A program made the position numbers and the translations under genes. 64,000 nt of DNA, from assembly GCA_028532985.1 (NCBI GenBank), contig JANCIK010000001.1:3100001-3164000 (forward strand), in the 5' to 3' direction. Positions 21,536-32,003 of the stretch are shown here, piece by piece. Within the stretch, counting starts at the first letter, position 1. The number at the start of each line of letters is the position of its first letter. The notes under the pieces were generated by a model. It saw nothing but the letters and a program-made list of their open reading frames with translations, was not told where the DNA came from and did not search any database. Source of the stretch: Stropharia rugosoannulata (taxonomy: Eukaryota > Basidiomycota > Agaricomycetes > Agaricales > Strophariaceae).

Positions 21536-24524
21536 ATGGCTTCCTCAGGCGACGTTGAGATGTTCGTGTCCCATATCTCATTTACTTGACTTGAATTCTC
21601 GATAACCGGACTTTACAATCAGCCATTCCATTCCGAGGTCACCCTCGCAGCCAGCCATTCTGAACAGGATATCATGTCAGATAACACAAAATAAGGTGTG
21701 TAAGAGTTTTGAGGGATGCGACGTGCTTGAGTGTCTGATATGCTTTTCAGATCCGTGGCGGTGCACAGGCAATGCGTATGGTGTATATCGTATCCCAGGA
21801 ATACCACATAATTGAAAGTAATTGCGATAGTCTATGCCGTTGGGCTCAATGAGAACGACATGAACAAGCCTCAAGTACACCCTCATACTGATTTATAATT
21901 CAAAAAAATGACTCTGTCTATCGCAATTAGATTGGCATTTCCCCTGTCTGGTGGGAAGGTGCGGATATCAAAGTTCCATCCTACTCACGCCGACAATTCA
22001 CGTTTGGTTAGGAAATCCATGCAACTCTCATTTGGTATGCCTTTGTGACTAAGTTTCTGTTTCCTCATAAGTATTCCTCTTTTTTATGTAGCTGGATCTG
22101 GCAAATCACGTTAAAGAAGGCTGCAAGCAGGAAGACCTTGTCGGTCTCATCTTCAATACTATTGGAGTTAGGTCAGTTACCTTAATTTACCTTCTTATAT
22201 GCGTAATGTGGAGACTGACCGTCGAGTCAGTGATGCTATCACAATGGGCACCGATGGTAAGTTCTTTTCGTGACAAATTTCGGGCACGCTCACACGTAGT
22301 TCCAGGGATGAGATATTCGTAAGTATATGGGTTTAGAATCGTCAAGCCGAAACCCTTACTAGTTGTTATAATCAGTCTTCCTAGCCGCGATATCATTGCA
22401 GACTCTATAGAAGCTGTATGTTTTTATTCATATGCTTATATGCCATGGTTCACTCAAACTTCGATAGGTTGTCATGGTATGCATACATTCCAGCGTAATT
22501 TTTAATATTCTAACAATGCGGCCAGGCTCAACACTACGATGGCAATATATCTCTGCCTGGTTGCGACAAAAATATGCCCGGATGCTTCATGGCCGCAGTT
22601 AGGCATAATAGACCAACCGTTATCGTGTACGGTGGCACAATTCAGGCTGGTGTGAGACATGTTGGTGAGCACTTATTTCTAGCCACTGGAACAATGTGAC
22701 TTGCTAATAGGATTTATTTGAGATTGCCCATCAATGGGAAAACAGAAAGGGGGATCCGTGAACATATCGGACGCCTTCGAGTCTTACGGTAATCCGTGTT
22801 TGCCCTTTCAGGGGTCGCATTAAGTTTAAGTTTATGCTTCATTTATGTTTCAGGTGCATTTGCTGTCGGAAAAATCAGCGACGAAGAACGGTTCGACGTC
22901 GTACGACATGCTTGTCCTGGAGCAGGAGCATGTGGAGGGATGTATACCGCTAACACAATGAGTTCGGCACTTGAGGTATTCTCCTTTCAGATCCTCGTGT
23001 AAACCATTAAAATTCTAATGCACTTCAGGTCCTCGGAATGTCACTTCCATATTCATCGAGCACACCTGCGCTATACCCTGGTAAGTGCGACTTCGAAACT
23101 TGAAAATGTGGTATATCTCAAGACGATGCAGAGAAAATCCAGGAATGTGTCAGGGCAGCAAAGTGCCTGAAAAATCTTCTCGCAAAGGATGTAAAGCCTA
23201 GGTTTGAAATTGACACATACTAGCGATATCATCTGACACGATCGCATTTAGGGATATTCTTACCCGGAACTCGTTCCTCAACGCCATTGTAATCATTACA
23301 GTTCTCGGAGGATCCACTAATGCTGTACGCCCATGTACCGCGGCAACAGCACACTTCTTGCGCTAATTTGTTATATTATCCAGGTTTTACATTTGCTTGC
23401 CATGGCTCGGGCTGCCGAAATCGAGTTGACCATTGATGACTTCCAAATGATAGCGGATAAAACACCCTTTTTAGCGGATTTAATGTAGGCCAAAATTTTA
23501 CGCGTTCTAAGAGTCAAACTAATTTTTGTGCTAGGCCGTCAGGCAGGTACTACATGGAAGATATACACAAAATCGGAGGCATCCCTGCTATCCTGAAGTA
23601 TTTGTTAAAAAACACAGACCTTATCGATGGCAGCCAATTAACGGTCACTGGGAAGACTCTGGCGGAGAATCTTGTGGACGTGCCAGAGCTGGAGTTCGAA
23701 AAGCAAGAAGTCTTCCGGCCGTTACACAATCCTATTAAACCAACTGGTCATCTCACCATTATGAGAGGCAACTTATCTCCCGAAACCGCTGTTGCCAAGC
23801 TTACCGGAAAGGAAGGGCTGCGCTTTGAGGTATGTAGCATCCATTTGACATTCACGCTCATGTTCAAAAACTTGTTTCCAGGGGACTGCGAAATGCTTTG
23901 ATAGGTGGGTTCATCATAGACGGGGAAGGATACATCATCTTAACCTCACAATATCCCACAGTTTGGAGGGTTTCTATAAGATGTTGGAAGTCGGCGAAAT
24001 CAAGTCGGGCATGGTCCTTATTTTCAGGTACCAAGGTCCCAAAGGTGCTCCAGGTATGCCTGAGATGTTGGGTAAGTTAGTTCTCTTGTGTGGATGTCAT
24101 ATTCTCAAACAACTCAAACAAAACATGTCTCTTTCAAGGCCCAACCGCGGCTATTGCAGGAGCTGGATTGGCCAACTCCACAGCACTCATAACGGATGGA
24201 AGATTCTCAGGTGCCAGTCGTGGATTTATAATTGGGCATGTCGTACCGGAAGCTCGCGTCGGAGGGCCAATCGCCCTTGTAGAAGACGGAGATCGCATTG
24301 TGATTGATGCCGCGACTAGGAGGATCGACTGGTTTGTAGACGAGGAAGAACAGAGGAAGCGGAAAGATAAATGGCTTGCATCGGATAAGGGCAAGCTTAA
24401 CGTCAGGCGAGGAGTTTTGTTAAGATATGCCAGAGACGTTCAGGTGAGTGTTCCTTCGAATATAAGCAACTAGCGTGTCTTAACATCGTAAAAGCCTGCG
24501 AACGTGGGGGGCTACTGTGATTAG
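21536..24524 (+). CDS. ILV3: dihydroxy-acid dehydratase family protein (IlvD/Edd)
   Basis: Iron-sulfur dehydratase. The family converts 2,3-dihydroxy acids to 2-keto acids (valine/isoleucine synthesis) or sugar acids. Many short exons must be joined: [72 protein letters not shown], a 9-nt exon V-V-M (22468-22476), [109 protein letters not shown]. It ends P-A-N-V-G-G-Y-C-D. The family cysteines ([22 protein letters not shown]) are kept. The stretch before ILNR is only about 22 residues, contains acidic residues and one Arg, and does not look like a mitochondrial presequence, so this may be a cytosolic paralogue. The gene symbol is family-level. Confidence 0.92.
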
Positions 24525-24709
24525 CGATCTGTAGTCCAACTCTACGCCTTTTACCATTCTCCCAAGCAGTAATGACCTCTTAAAGAAATGGCGTTCATAC
24601 AGCACGTCAAAATGTATCATAATGTGTTAACGGTAGAAATGTCAAATCTGTCTCTCTGAGTTGCAGTACATACATAAAAAATCCAACTACTAGGTGGACA
24701 AATCACATA

Positions 24710-25360
24710 TTACCCTACCCTTTCATTGGATGGCACAAACATTTCTTCGATGACGCTATCCTCTGGACCTACGGTCGGTGTCTCAACGTTTTCTGGCAAG
24801 GATGGTCTAGGAAGTACCGTAGAAGACTCTCCATGGGTTTTCAAGTAAGAACCATGACGGCTTGACCAAGGATGATGTCGATTATGTGCATCCTTCGAAT
24901 GCCGCCGGTCTGGAAATAATATTTCTCCTGGCTGATGTTGTCCCAGGAGGACTGCAGGGTCTGGTGGTATAACAATCTTCTCTTTCGGTTCTTCCAGGTC
25001 CTTTGGCCTTGGCTTAGCCTTTCCTGCAGCAACCAGTCGATTTCTTTGTTTTCTTCTATATCGTTTCTTGAAATATACCGCAAAGCCTATACCCCACAAA
25101 ATGAACAGTACACCTCCGCATATACTACCTGCAATGATTGGAGTCAGGAACCTCTCTCTGGAGGATGTGGTGTCAGACGACCACTGCGGCTGCGACTGGG
25201 AGACTGGACTTACCCCGATCCCTTTGCTTCCGAGGTGTTTTCGGCACGAGAAACAAGCTGCCTCCTAGTCGGAATTACTTGCAGAGGTAGAACTAATAGG
25301 CAAGATGTCACATTTAGAAGGTTGAATAGCCTAGATGTAGAGGCTGACCTGGAGAAAGGG
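24710..25360 (-). CDS. single-pass membrane protein, N-terminus unresolved
   Basis: The last exon ends at 24710 and encodes a transmembrane helix LTPIIAGSICGGVLFILWGI, a basic stop-transfer segment YFKKRYRRKQRNR and a polar cytoplasmic tail with KIVIPPDPAVLLG and a C-terminal acidic patch. A plausible 56-nt intron (donor G-GTAAGTCC near 25216, acceptor CCTCCAG near 25161) joins it to an exon reading CLLVLPLQVIPTRRQLVSRA, which looks like the core and cleavage region of a signal peptide. The start codon lies upstream and was not resolved; an in-frame stop is met before any ATG, so another exon is needed. Type I topology with a short ectodomain is inferred. I do not recognise the family. Convergent with the dehydratase gene. 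Confidence 0.55.
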
Positions 25361-26078
25361 GGAGTGACATGACGGAGAGCGCAAGGAGAGCGCGTAAATG
25401 AATGATGTCAAAAGGTCGGATACTGAAGCTGGCCCCGAGAACTCAGAAAGTATGTGCGTCAAAGCAGTGGTTACTAAAGGTATATGTGTGCCCAAGGCCT
25501 CTACGATAAGCACATGGCGGAGATGGACAAGAGTGGCAGATCGGAGTAGCAAGTCAACAGTCGCCTCGGGACTCTGGATGGCCGCATCACGAGGCCTGCA
25601 TGCGGACAATCAATGAATTTAATTACGTACATGCTATGCTCTATGTACAAAACGCCGGCGGCTATTGGGCGGCTATTAATACTGAGCAAGGCTAAGTTCT
25701 GCTAAGTTGTGTTTTGACTCTTCAGAGGCTCTCGGTCCCTTATAACAATTCACAGTTGCGAACGCTGGTTCACTTGTGTGAAAACGAGAGTAATTTGAGA
25801 GTTTCAAGTCGGTTATGGTTACAAGGCTTGATCATGCTATAAACAGACGTCATTGATCTACTTTCAAATTTTCAACTGCAACAAAACACACCGTGGTGGG
25901 ACGGTAGATATGACTTCAAGTTACTATTATCAACTGAGTTTTACTTTTATAGGGACCCGTCTATTTATCTAAGTTATAAAAACGCACCCCTTCATCGGAA
26001 CCGTCTTTCAGCATAGTACTCTAATTTAAACTTTGCTACTCTAAACTCCATCCGACTTATGCCCACTCAAGAGTATAA
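25361..26078. other. upstream of membrane protein, downstream of Ap4A phosphorylase
   Basis: A missing first exon of the 24710 gene is likely here. A minus-strand frame at 25331-25609 covers part of it but shows no signal peptide. Nothing else is recognised. Confidence 0.4.
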
Positions 26079-27404
26079 TCATCCAGCAAGTAATTCAGCG
26101 TTTCCAGAACAATCAGAAGATCCTTCGACCTGAATGTCATGAACACTCCTCAACCCAACACCTCGCAATATCTTGCTGATAACCTCTCGTTTTACTGCCT
26201 CCAGTTGCTCCTCACTTTTAACAAGAAGCATTCCCGCGTAACCAAGAGCATTGACACTCAGTTTGTCCCCAGATTCCTGCAGGATATACTCCTCCTTGCC
26301 GCGAGGAATAATATGAATGTGCTCCAGGGTCAAAATGACGTTGTACGAAGGAGTTCCGGCTGGGTAACCTGGGTCATGGCGGATAGTCGAGATCGCAAGA
26401 TCCAGAACTTGCAAAAAGCCTTTGGCAAGGGCGCCCTCTAGTTCTTCTGGACTATAATATTCTAGCCCAGGGGGGAAACGGTAGCAGTGATTTGCATATG
26501 AGAGTTGGTCGAGTGAGAACGGTCTATCTGGAATAATTATGGGCCTTTTAGGTTTTATAATCAATAAGTATAAGGATGCACAATCAAACCTGGAAATTGG
26601 ATTTGGGCTTTCTTCGCCAAAATCTCAACTGGTGGACCGTCTTCCCCGCTAAGGGGCAGGAATTGAATATGCTTGTGGTCTTGACTTGCTCCACTAGTCT
26701 TTCCGCCTGGATACAACGGTCAAAGGTTAACAGTGCATATATGCAGACGACTGACAGTTATAAAACGCAAAAAACTTCCTTCCGCTTTTACGAGCGGCGG
26801 ACAATAATGAATATGCTTGCACAAGCTCAGGAGGCATCAGCGGAGAAGTCTGCGCCTTGAATTCTATAGAAGTAGCATGTAAGGTGGTTATTAGAAGAAA
26901 GGATGTTTCATGATTACCGTACCTTTTGTAACCATTAAGAAGTGATGCGGAATAACAGAATACTTATTTAACTGAATATGCAGAGGCGACCGTTGTATAT
27001 CAGAGGTCATTAGATAATTGGATTGGCCTGACGCACGAGAATCACGTATTCTTCTTGAGATTGTTCATCCTGTAGTTCACCCACATATAATTTCTCATTG
27101 TAAGGAGGAGCAAAAGGATCGAAAGATTTCTTGTCTGCATCGGTGTCGACATCCATGGCATCATTGTTTGATGTGTTGTCTGATGTAGGCTTCTTCTGCA
27201 GAGCAGGACACAAACGAATTTCATACTGTGAGAAATGTGAACACTGAGTGCTAATTCCGGGAGGAGTTCGGGTATCCAAACCTCGACACCAGAATCGATA
27301 TGTTTGCTGACTGTGGAACTGAAGTAGAAGAGGTCTCCCGATTTCTGGGCATTGTCAAAGGAGCTGGGTACTTGTTCAAGAATTTCCGAGTGGGTTGCGT
27401 GCAT
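26079..27404 (-). CDS. APA2: Ap4A phosphorylase / ATP adenylyltransferase
   Basis: Breaks down diadenosine tetraphosphate by phosphorolysis to ADP and ATP (Apa1/Apa2 family, HIT-like fold). Six exons from the ATG complementing 27402-27404 give about 350 residues: ILEQVPSSFDNAQKSGDLFY, VEYEIRLCPALQKKP, LYVGELQDEQSQEEYVILLN, K-Y-S-V-I-P-H-H-F-L-M-V-T-K, TSPLMPPELVQAYSLLSAAR, then Y-N-C-G-K-T-S-G-A-S-Q followed by D-H-K-H-I-Q-F-L-P, the catalytic histidine motif. The last exon begins with D-R-P-F-S-L-D-Q and ends with the ATP adenylyltransferase C-terminal region (SYNVILTLEHIHIIPR, LSVNALGYAGMLLVKSEEQL). The last acceptor is TTATTCCAG near 26526, not the AG about 17 nt earlier on the transcript, because only this keeps P-D-R-P-F in frame. 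Intact. Confidence 0.93.
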
Positions 27405-27988
27405 GGTGGTTTTATATCAATGCCTCGCAGATGGGTGAAGCTATCTTTGATCCTGTCGTCGATATAACGTGGAAAGAAACCGATAAGCAATGGATATATG
27501 GAAATGGTCTGTCGTGGTATCAATCCTTATGAGTCAAAAGACGACTGAAAAGATTGAGCAATGTGGTGGATGTCGAGGTTGAGTCTGATGGCAAGAGGAG
27601 GTTAATTGCCAATCGAGAACCTCGAACATCGGTAACGCGGCCTTAAGTACTGGATGTAGCCCAAATGTAGCCCGGGGTCCCATCAACGTCATCATACGTG
27701 ATCTCAAAGTAGTAAGAAGCGTGTGCGACTGTACCACATAATTTGGAAGCCGATGAGCTTATCAATTCAATTCAATGTCTCGAGTGTACAGATACAGCGA
27801 ACGGGTACAACATCTAACTGATAATAATGTTGAGCAGTTGCATAGAAAAAAAAGCAAGAAAAAAAGAGTTAGAATTGTTTGGTTGAAAACCCGTATAGCA
27901 AAAGAATGTAGACAATTGGGCCTGCCCAAAAATAGCAACTCTTCCTCTCCACCACCAAGAGGGTTGTGATCCAGAATAATGGGTGACG
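27405..27988. other. intergenic, Ap4A phosphorylase and DUF7727 gene
   Basis: Promoter side of APA2 and 3' flank of the DUF7727 gene. An A-rich run lies near 27845-27870. No gene or repeat is recognised. Confidence 0.45.
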
Positions 27989-28631
27989 CTAAGCGTCCCC
28001 ACCCCTACCACGATTGTGTTTAGCTTCCGCCATAGTTTCTCCGAGCATAATAGCTCGCATGTAGCACCCAGCTGCTATTAGCGACCAAATAGCTGCATTA
28101 GTACCCTTTGTGTTGGAAATTGATCAGCAATGTAGCACTGCAAGGTATGAAAGTAGCTTACCTGATAGAACAGTATAGCCAAGAATACTTGGAATAACAG
28201 AAGGACCACGCGGACAACTAAACTTCGATAAAACGAAAACTGCTTTATTGCTGGCAGCGGTAACTCTATTGCGAGGATGAATAGGCCGAGAATCATTGAG
28301 AGGATAGGTATGATGGGGGTCTTCACGATGAGTGTCACAAACAAAGCAGCACTGGGCGGAGCCCTGTTGCAGAATAAAAGTGAGAATAGTGCCACTAAGT
28401 CAGTAAAGTTCAGAAACGCACTGAAGACCTCCAGGGTCACGCAAAGTGCCACCGACAAAATCCCAAAAGAATTTACGGTAGAATAGGCCAAAGTAGGCAG
28501 CCCAGACCGCATCTATAGTGTTGGGCGACTCGTCAACGTCATTCTCAATGAAATTGGTTAGGGATTCACATACAGACGTTGGCCGAGATAGCAACCAGTC
28601 GTGCATATTCATGCCAGATGAGATTACCCAT
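27989..28631 (-). CDS. DUF7727-type four-helix membrane protein
   Basis: Small fungal membrane protein, about 155 residues in four exons. The start is the ATG complementing 28629-28631, giving MGNLIWHEYARLVAISANV, joined to Y-A-V-W-A-A-Y-F-G-L-F-Y-R and KFFWDFVGGTLRDPGGLQ. The next exon reads APPSAALFVTLIVKTPIIPI with further helices ILGLFILAIELPLP and VRVVLLLFQVFLAILFYQ. The last reads TNAAIWSLIAAGCYMRAIML and ends N-R-G-R-G-G-D-A. The join at GGLQ/APPS requires the donor CA-GTGCG near 28420. The longer frame reading through that point is in the wrong frame and was discarded. No enzymatic motif is visible; function unknown. Confidence 0.8.
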
Positions 28632-29579
28632 TGTTTGATCGTTTGCAGAAGCTGCTCCGGAGCAATAAAGGTCTAGAAGGCCTCAAGGAAAAGTGTTTGA
28701 CGAGAAATAAGAAGAGAAGCTACGAGCACAGCTCGAAAAGAAAGACAGAGAAAAGAAGGGTGAAAAGGCAAGCCCAACGGCAGTGAGGGAACGAAGGAAT
28801 GAGTGACAAGAGATCGTTGCCTTACTATAACGAGCCACTTTTGTCGGACTTTGAAATCGTAGGCAGCATCTTGATTGTCTCCATTGCAACTGGACCTCCG
28901 GCCTTTCCTGGAGATAATATTTCCCGCGAGACAATGATCTAAGTGTCAAGGAAGCCTTTGACGTATTAATGATTGTTTCGTTCCCAACAAGTAGGGGTAT
29001 GCAACTTTACGAAAAGTGTATGTACAATGGAACTAGACCAAATAGTAAAAACTTATAAGAATACAAGATCTGCCTCGCACCGCTCCGGCATTTCTTGCTC
29101 AAATATGAGTTGGAATCTAAACAGGAAATATTCAAACATTTCAACATAAAAGATACGCAGAAACACGAGCCAGGCTCGTGCGCACCGAGCTTCGCTCGCC
29201 CCTCCCTCGCTCTGGCCCAATCAAAGGTTTTACGGTGCTCAGTAGCTGTAGAAGACGGTCCTCAAGCCACTAAAGGGAACATATATATGATAAGAGTAAT
29301 GTACAGTGGCCAAAACACACAAATAAAAGAGGGAGATAGGAATGGAGACCGTCAAATAGGTGCAAGTTTTAAGATATAGTAGATAGATAGATAGATAGAT
29401 AGATAGACTGTAAGTAAATTCTGTCCATACCATCGCTCCTACCACTCATTGAAATAGCGAACGCTCTACGACTACTTATCCATTTCTGTAAAATCAAAAG
29501 TCGGTGGCCTTTTGCTCGGCCTCGCAGGAACATGATGAAAAGACTAGAACCGATCAATTGATCAGTTGTGACTTCAATT
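28632..29579. other. intergenic, about 950 bp
   Basis: Upstream of the DUF7727 gene and downstream of the two-module membrane protein. Contains an AGAT microsatellite (29381-29407) and a plus-strand frame of 94 codons (29095-29379) with no recognised features. No gene is called. Confidence 0.45.
29381..29407. repeat. (AGAT)n microsatellite
   Basis: Between six and seven uninterrupted tetranucleotide units, about 175 bp 3' of the membrane protein stop codon. Confidence 0.95.
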
Positions 29580-31461
29580 CTATGGTAGCTGCTCGTTACT
29601 TACCGATCCCGAGATTCTGAGAACAGCTTTCCTCGAGGCGGTGGGTGGCCGTGGAATATTCAACCTAGGAAGTACTTCCAATGAGGCGGTAACTATAGAT
29701 CGTGAAGGTATCAATGAAGCCTTGGAACTGCCATCATGGCTGTGGGCGACGTCCTCATCACTGTAGACACTCGAAGCCATGGAGTACCTCATTGAAGGCC
29801 CAGTCCGCGCAGTAGGAGGAAAAGAAAGCCCTTTCTCCAAATCCATTGGCATGGATTGCATATGCAGGGTAGGCGTTTTCAAATCCTCAGCTTTCGGGTC
29901 CTCTTGCATGGGCAGAACAGGAGAAACCGGTACCATCGACGCATCGATTGTCGCCGCGTTTGTCCGCCGCCATCGCAGGACAAAACAAATAGTACCTAGT
30001 ACTATCAGAAGTATAACCAAGCCTCCAATAACTGCGCCGACTATTACTCCTACCGAAGGTCGCAACGTGGCGGAGCTACTTTCAGAGAATGCAGAAGTCG
30101 ACCTACAGCAGATTAAGCTAAAAGGCTGGTGCCCGCAAAAGTAAGGGTTACTTACAAAGAACTAGGTGTACTTCCAGGGACCATCGCCCCAATTGTTGAT
30201 AAGGGTAGTTGGGAAGAAACAGTTCCAGAATCATTATTAGAAACTGTCGTGGTGTAGACCATAATTGCATCTAAATCAATATAAGGGATGGAGCTCTGTG
30301 GATCAGCAGACAATGTCAGAATATGGTTTGCTTCTCCAGTCAAGTCATTTTGGAAGTACTGTTAGCGTTATGAGTCCATTAGTGTAAATAAGTATTGCTT
30401 GCTGTATAGGGACACACCAAAAGCGTCTATATCGGTTGGTTTATTGGTTTCATTCAGTCTCAAACACTGTGTCACAGTTCATGATTAAAAAAACACACCT
30501 CGGTGTGGTTTGAAGACGCAAAACCATTTGCACCACCAGGAATGGTTTGCGATTCGCCATCAATGGTAACAACAAAATCAGCACGCTCAGGTGACATAGT
30601 TCCGTACACTGCGACTGCATTTCCAGAAAATACGTACAACGCTGATGCACCTGGAACTTCGGAGTAACTATAAACCATTACCATATCAGCAAAAAGACGC
30701 TTTAAGTCACAAGGCATTAAGCAAAATGACCTGAGTGTACCATTGTAATAGACGGCAGACGTGGCTGGCTCTTGCCACGAGGCAGGCGGCATGTAAGAAA
30801 TAAAAGGATTTGTATTGTCGATTGTGGAGTTCTGAACAACGCCGGCGCTTTGTAAAGTTATGAGATATATTCTCAGAAAGGCAGTGCATGACATACGAGC
30901 TAAGTTGCGTTTCAAACTCAACCCAATCAATATCGACCGGAGCACCGTTTATGTTGGTGAGAACTGCGGTATGAGGCCCATAGGATAGTCCAGAAGCCGT
31001 CCCAAGTAATTGGCGTGTTATATTGCCAGACAGGGCCTGTGAGGTGCCAGTCATAATCGTTTCTCCGTCCACTACGAGAATATATGTCCCGTAATTTGGT
31101 CTCTTGCCACCGAACATCGATAATCCAGTCCCTAAAATTGACATTCAATACAAAATAATCTGACTCTCATGTAAAGAATCACCATTGAAGAATATAGTAG
31201 CGGTAGCTCCTGGCTCCGAAGCTATATGATATGATGAACCTGAATATGACTGATGTAAATACAGTGTAAGTCAGTCATCGTAGACCGATTAATAGGAAGA
31301 CTCACAGAAACAAATGGATCGTCTGGTGGTGTGTCAATCCAAGCACCAGGCGGAGTGTATGTGATCAGAGGAGAGCTATCCTCCACTGAGCAAAGCAGTC
31401 TTAATTTTCGCATGAATCACCTGGGTCATGCAAATTCACCTATGATATTGAAGGAAGACAT
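29580..31461 (-). CDS. two-module ectodomain / transmembrane protein (basidiomycete type)
   Basis: Start at the ATG complementing 31459-31461, a short first exon MSSFNII joined to V-E-D-S-S-P-L-I-T-Y-T-P-P-G-A-W. Two related beta-rich modules follow, each opening with I-x-D/N-x-x-P-x-I-x-Y-x-P-P. The first has SMFGGKRPNYGTYILVVDGE and VLTNINGAPVDIDWVEFE; the second has VAVYGTMSPERADFVVTIDG and SSIPYIDLDAIMVY. A Ser/Thr-rich linker then leads to the helix VGVIVGAVIGGLVILLIVLG, a basic R-W-R-R and a long Ser-rich cytoplasmic tail ending S-V-S-N-E-Q-L-P. The modules resemble carbohydrate-binding-like jelly rolls found in many agaricomycete membrane proteins. No signal peptide is visible, as is usual for this family in my experience. 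Sensor or cell-wall-anchor roles are only inference. Confidence 0.78.
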
Positions 31462-32003
31462 CAGGGGCCAGCCGTCGTTAAAATAAAGAAAAGAAAAGAA
31501 CAAGAAAAGAAAGAAGGAAGAAGAAAACGGAGACGGGAAAAAGGGGACTAAAGAAAGCGGATAGCGGATGGAGCAGACCAAGCTATGTACTTTAACCTAA
31601 GTATATCGTCATGTTACATCTGATCTTTTTTAGTAAGTTTTGTCAAGATGAGAACAGATGGACGATGTCTGTCGGACGTCAACAGTTGGTCGACAGAGGA
31701 CTCCAGTGTCATATCAATCAGCAATTGCCAACCAACGCATGAGACTTTCTGACACACGGGTATATATGCAAGTGTACGGAAGTCAACTTGAGCAATGACA
31801 TAGTTCGGCGACCAAAAGGACAGGGTTTCCTCGAGGTTCAATGTCAGTCCGGATTCCATTGAGGTGGCAAGAAGAAATATGCAGCTTTACTAATTACGCA
31901 CTCACCAAAATAGAAATCCGGCTACTATCGGACCGCTGTTAATCTCCTAATCCTTTATGTTCATCTCACACCTCCCCCTCGTACCAGATCGTACCTTTTG
32001 ATA
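31462..32003. other. divergent intergenic with purine-rich tract
   Basis: Upstream of two divergent genes. A purine-rich stretch (gaaaagaaaagaacaag and onward) spans about 31480-31560. A minus-strand frame at 31614-31859 has no recognised domain. Confidence 0.45.

Noticed and set aside
28078..28512. Longer minus-strand frame MRSGLPTLAYSTVNSFG for the DUF7727 gene
   Set aside because: The conserved KFFWDFVGGTLRDPGGLQ is in another frame; the first part of this frame is shadow plus intron.
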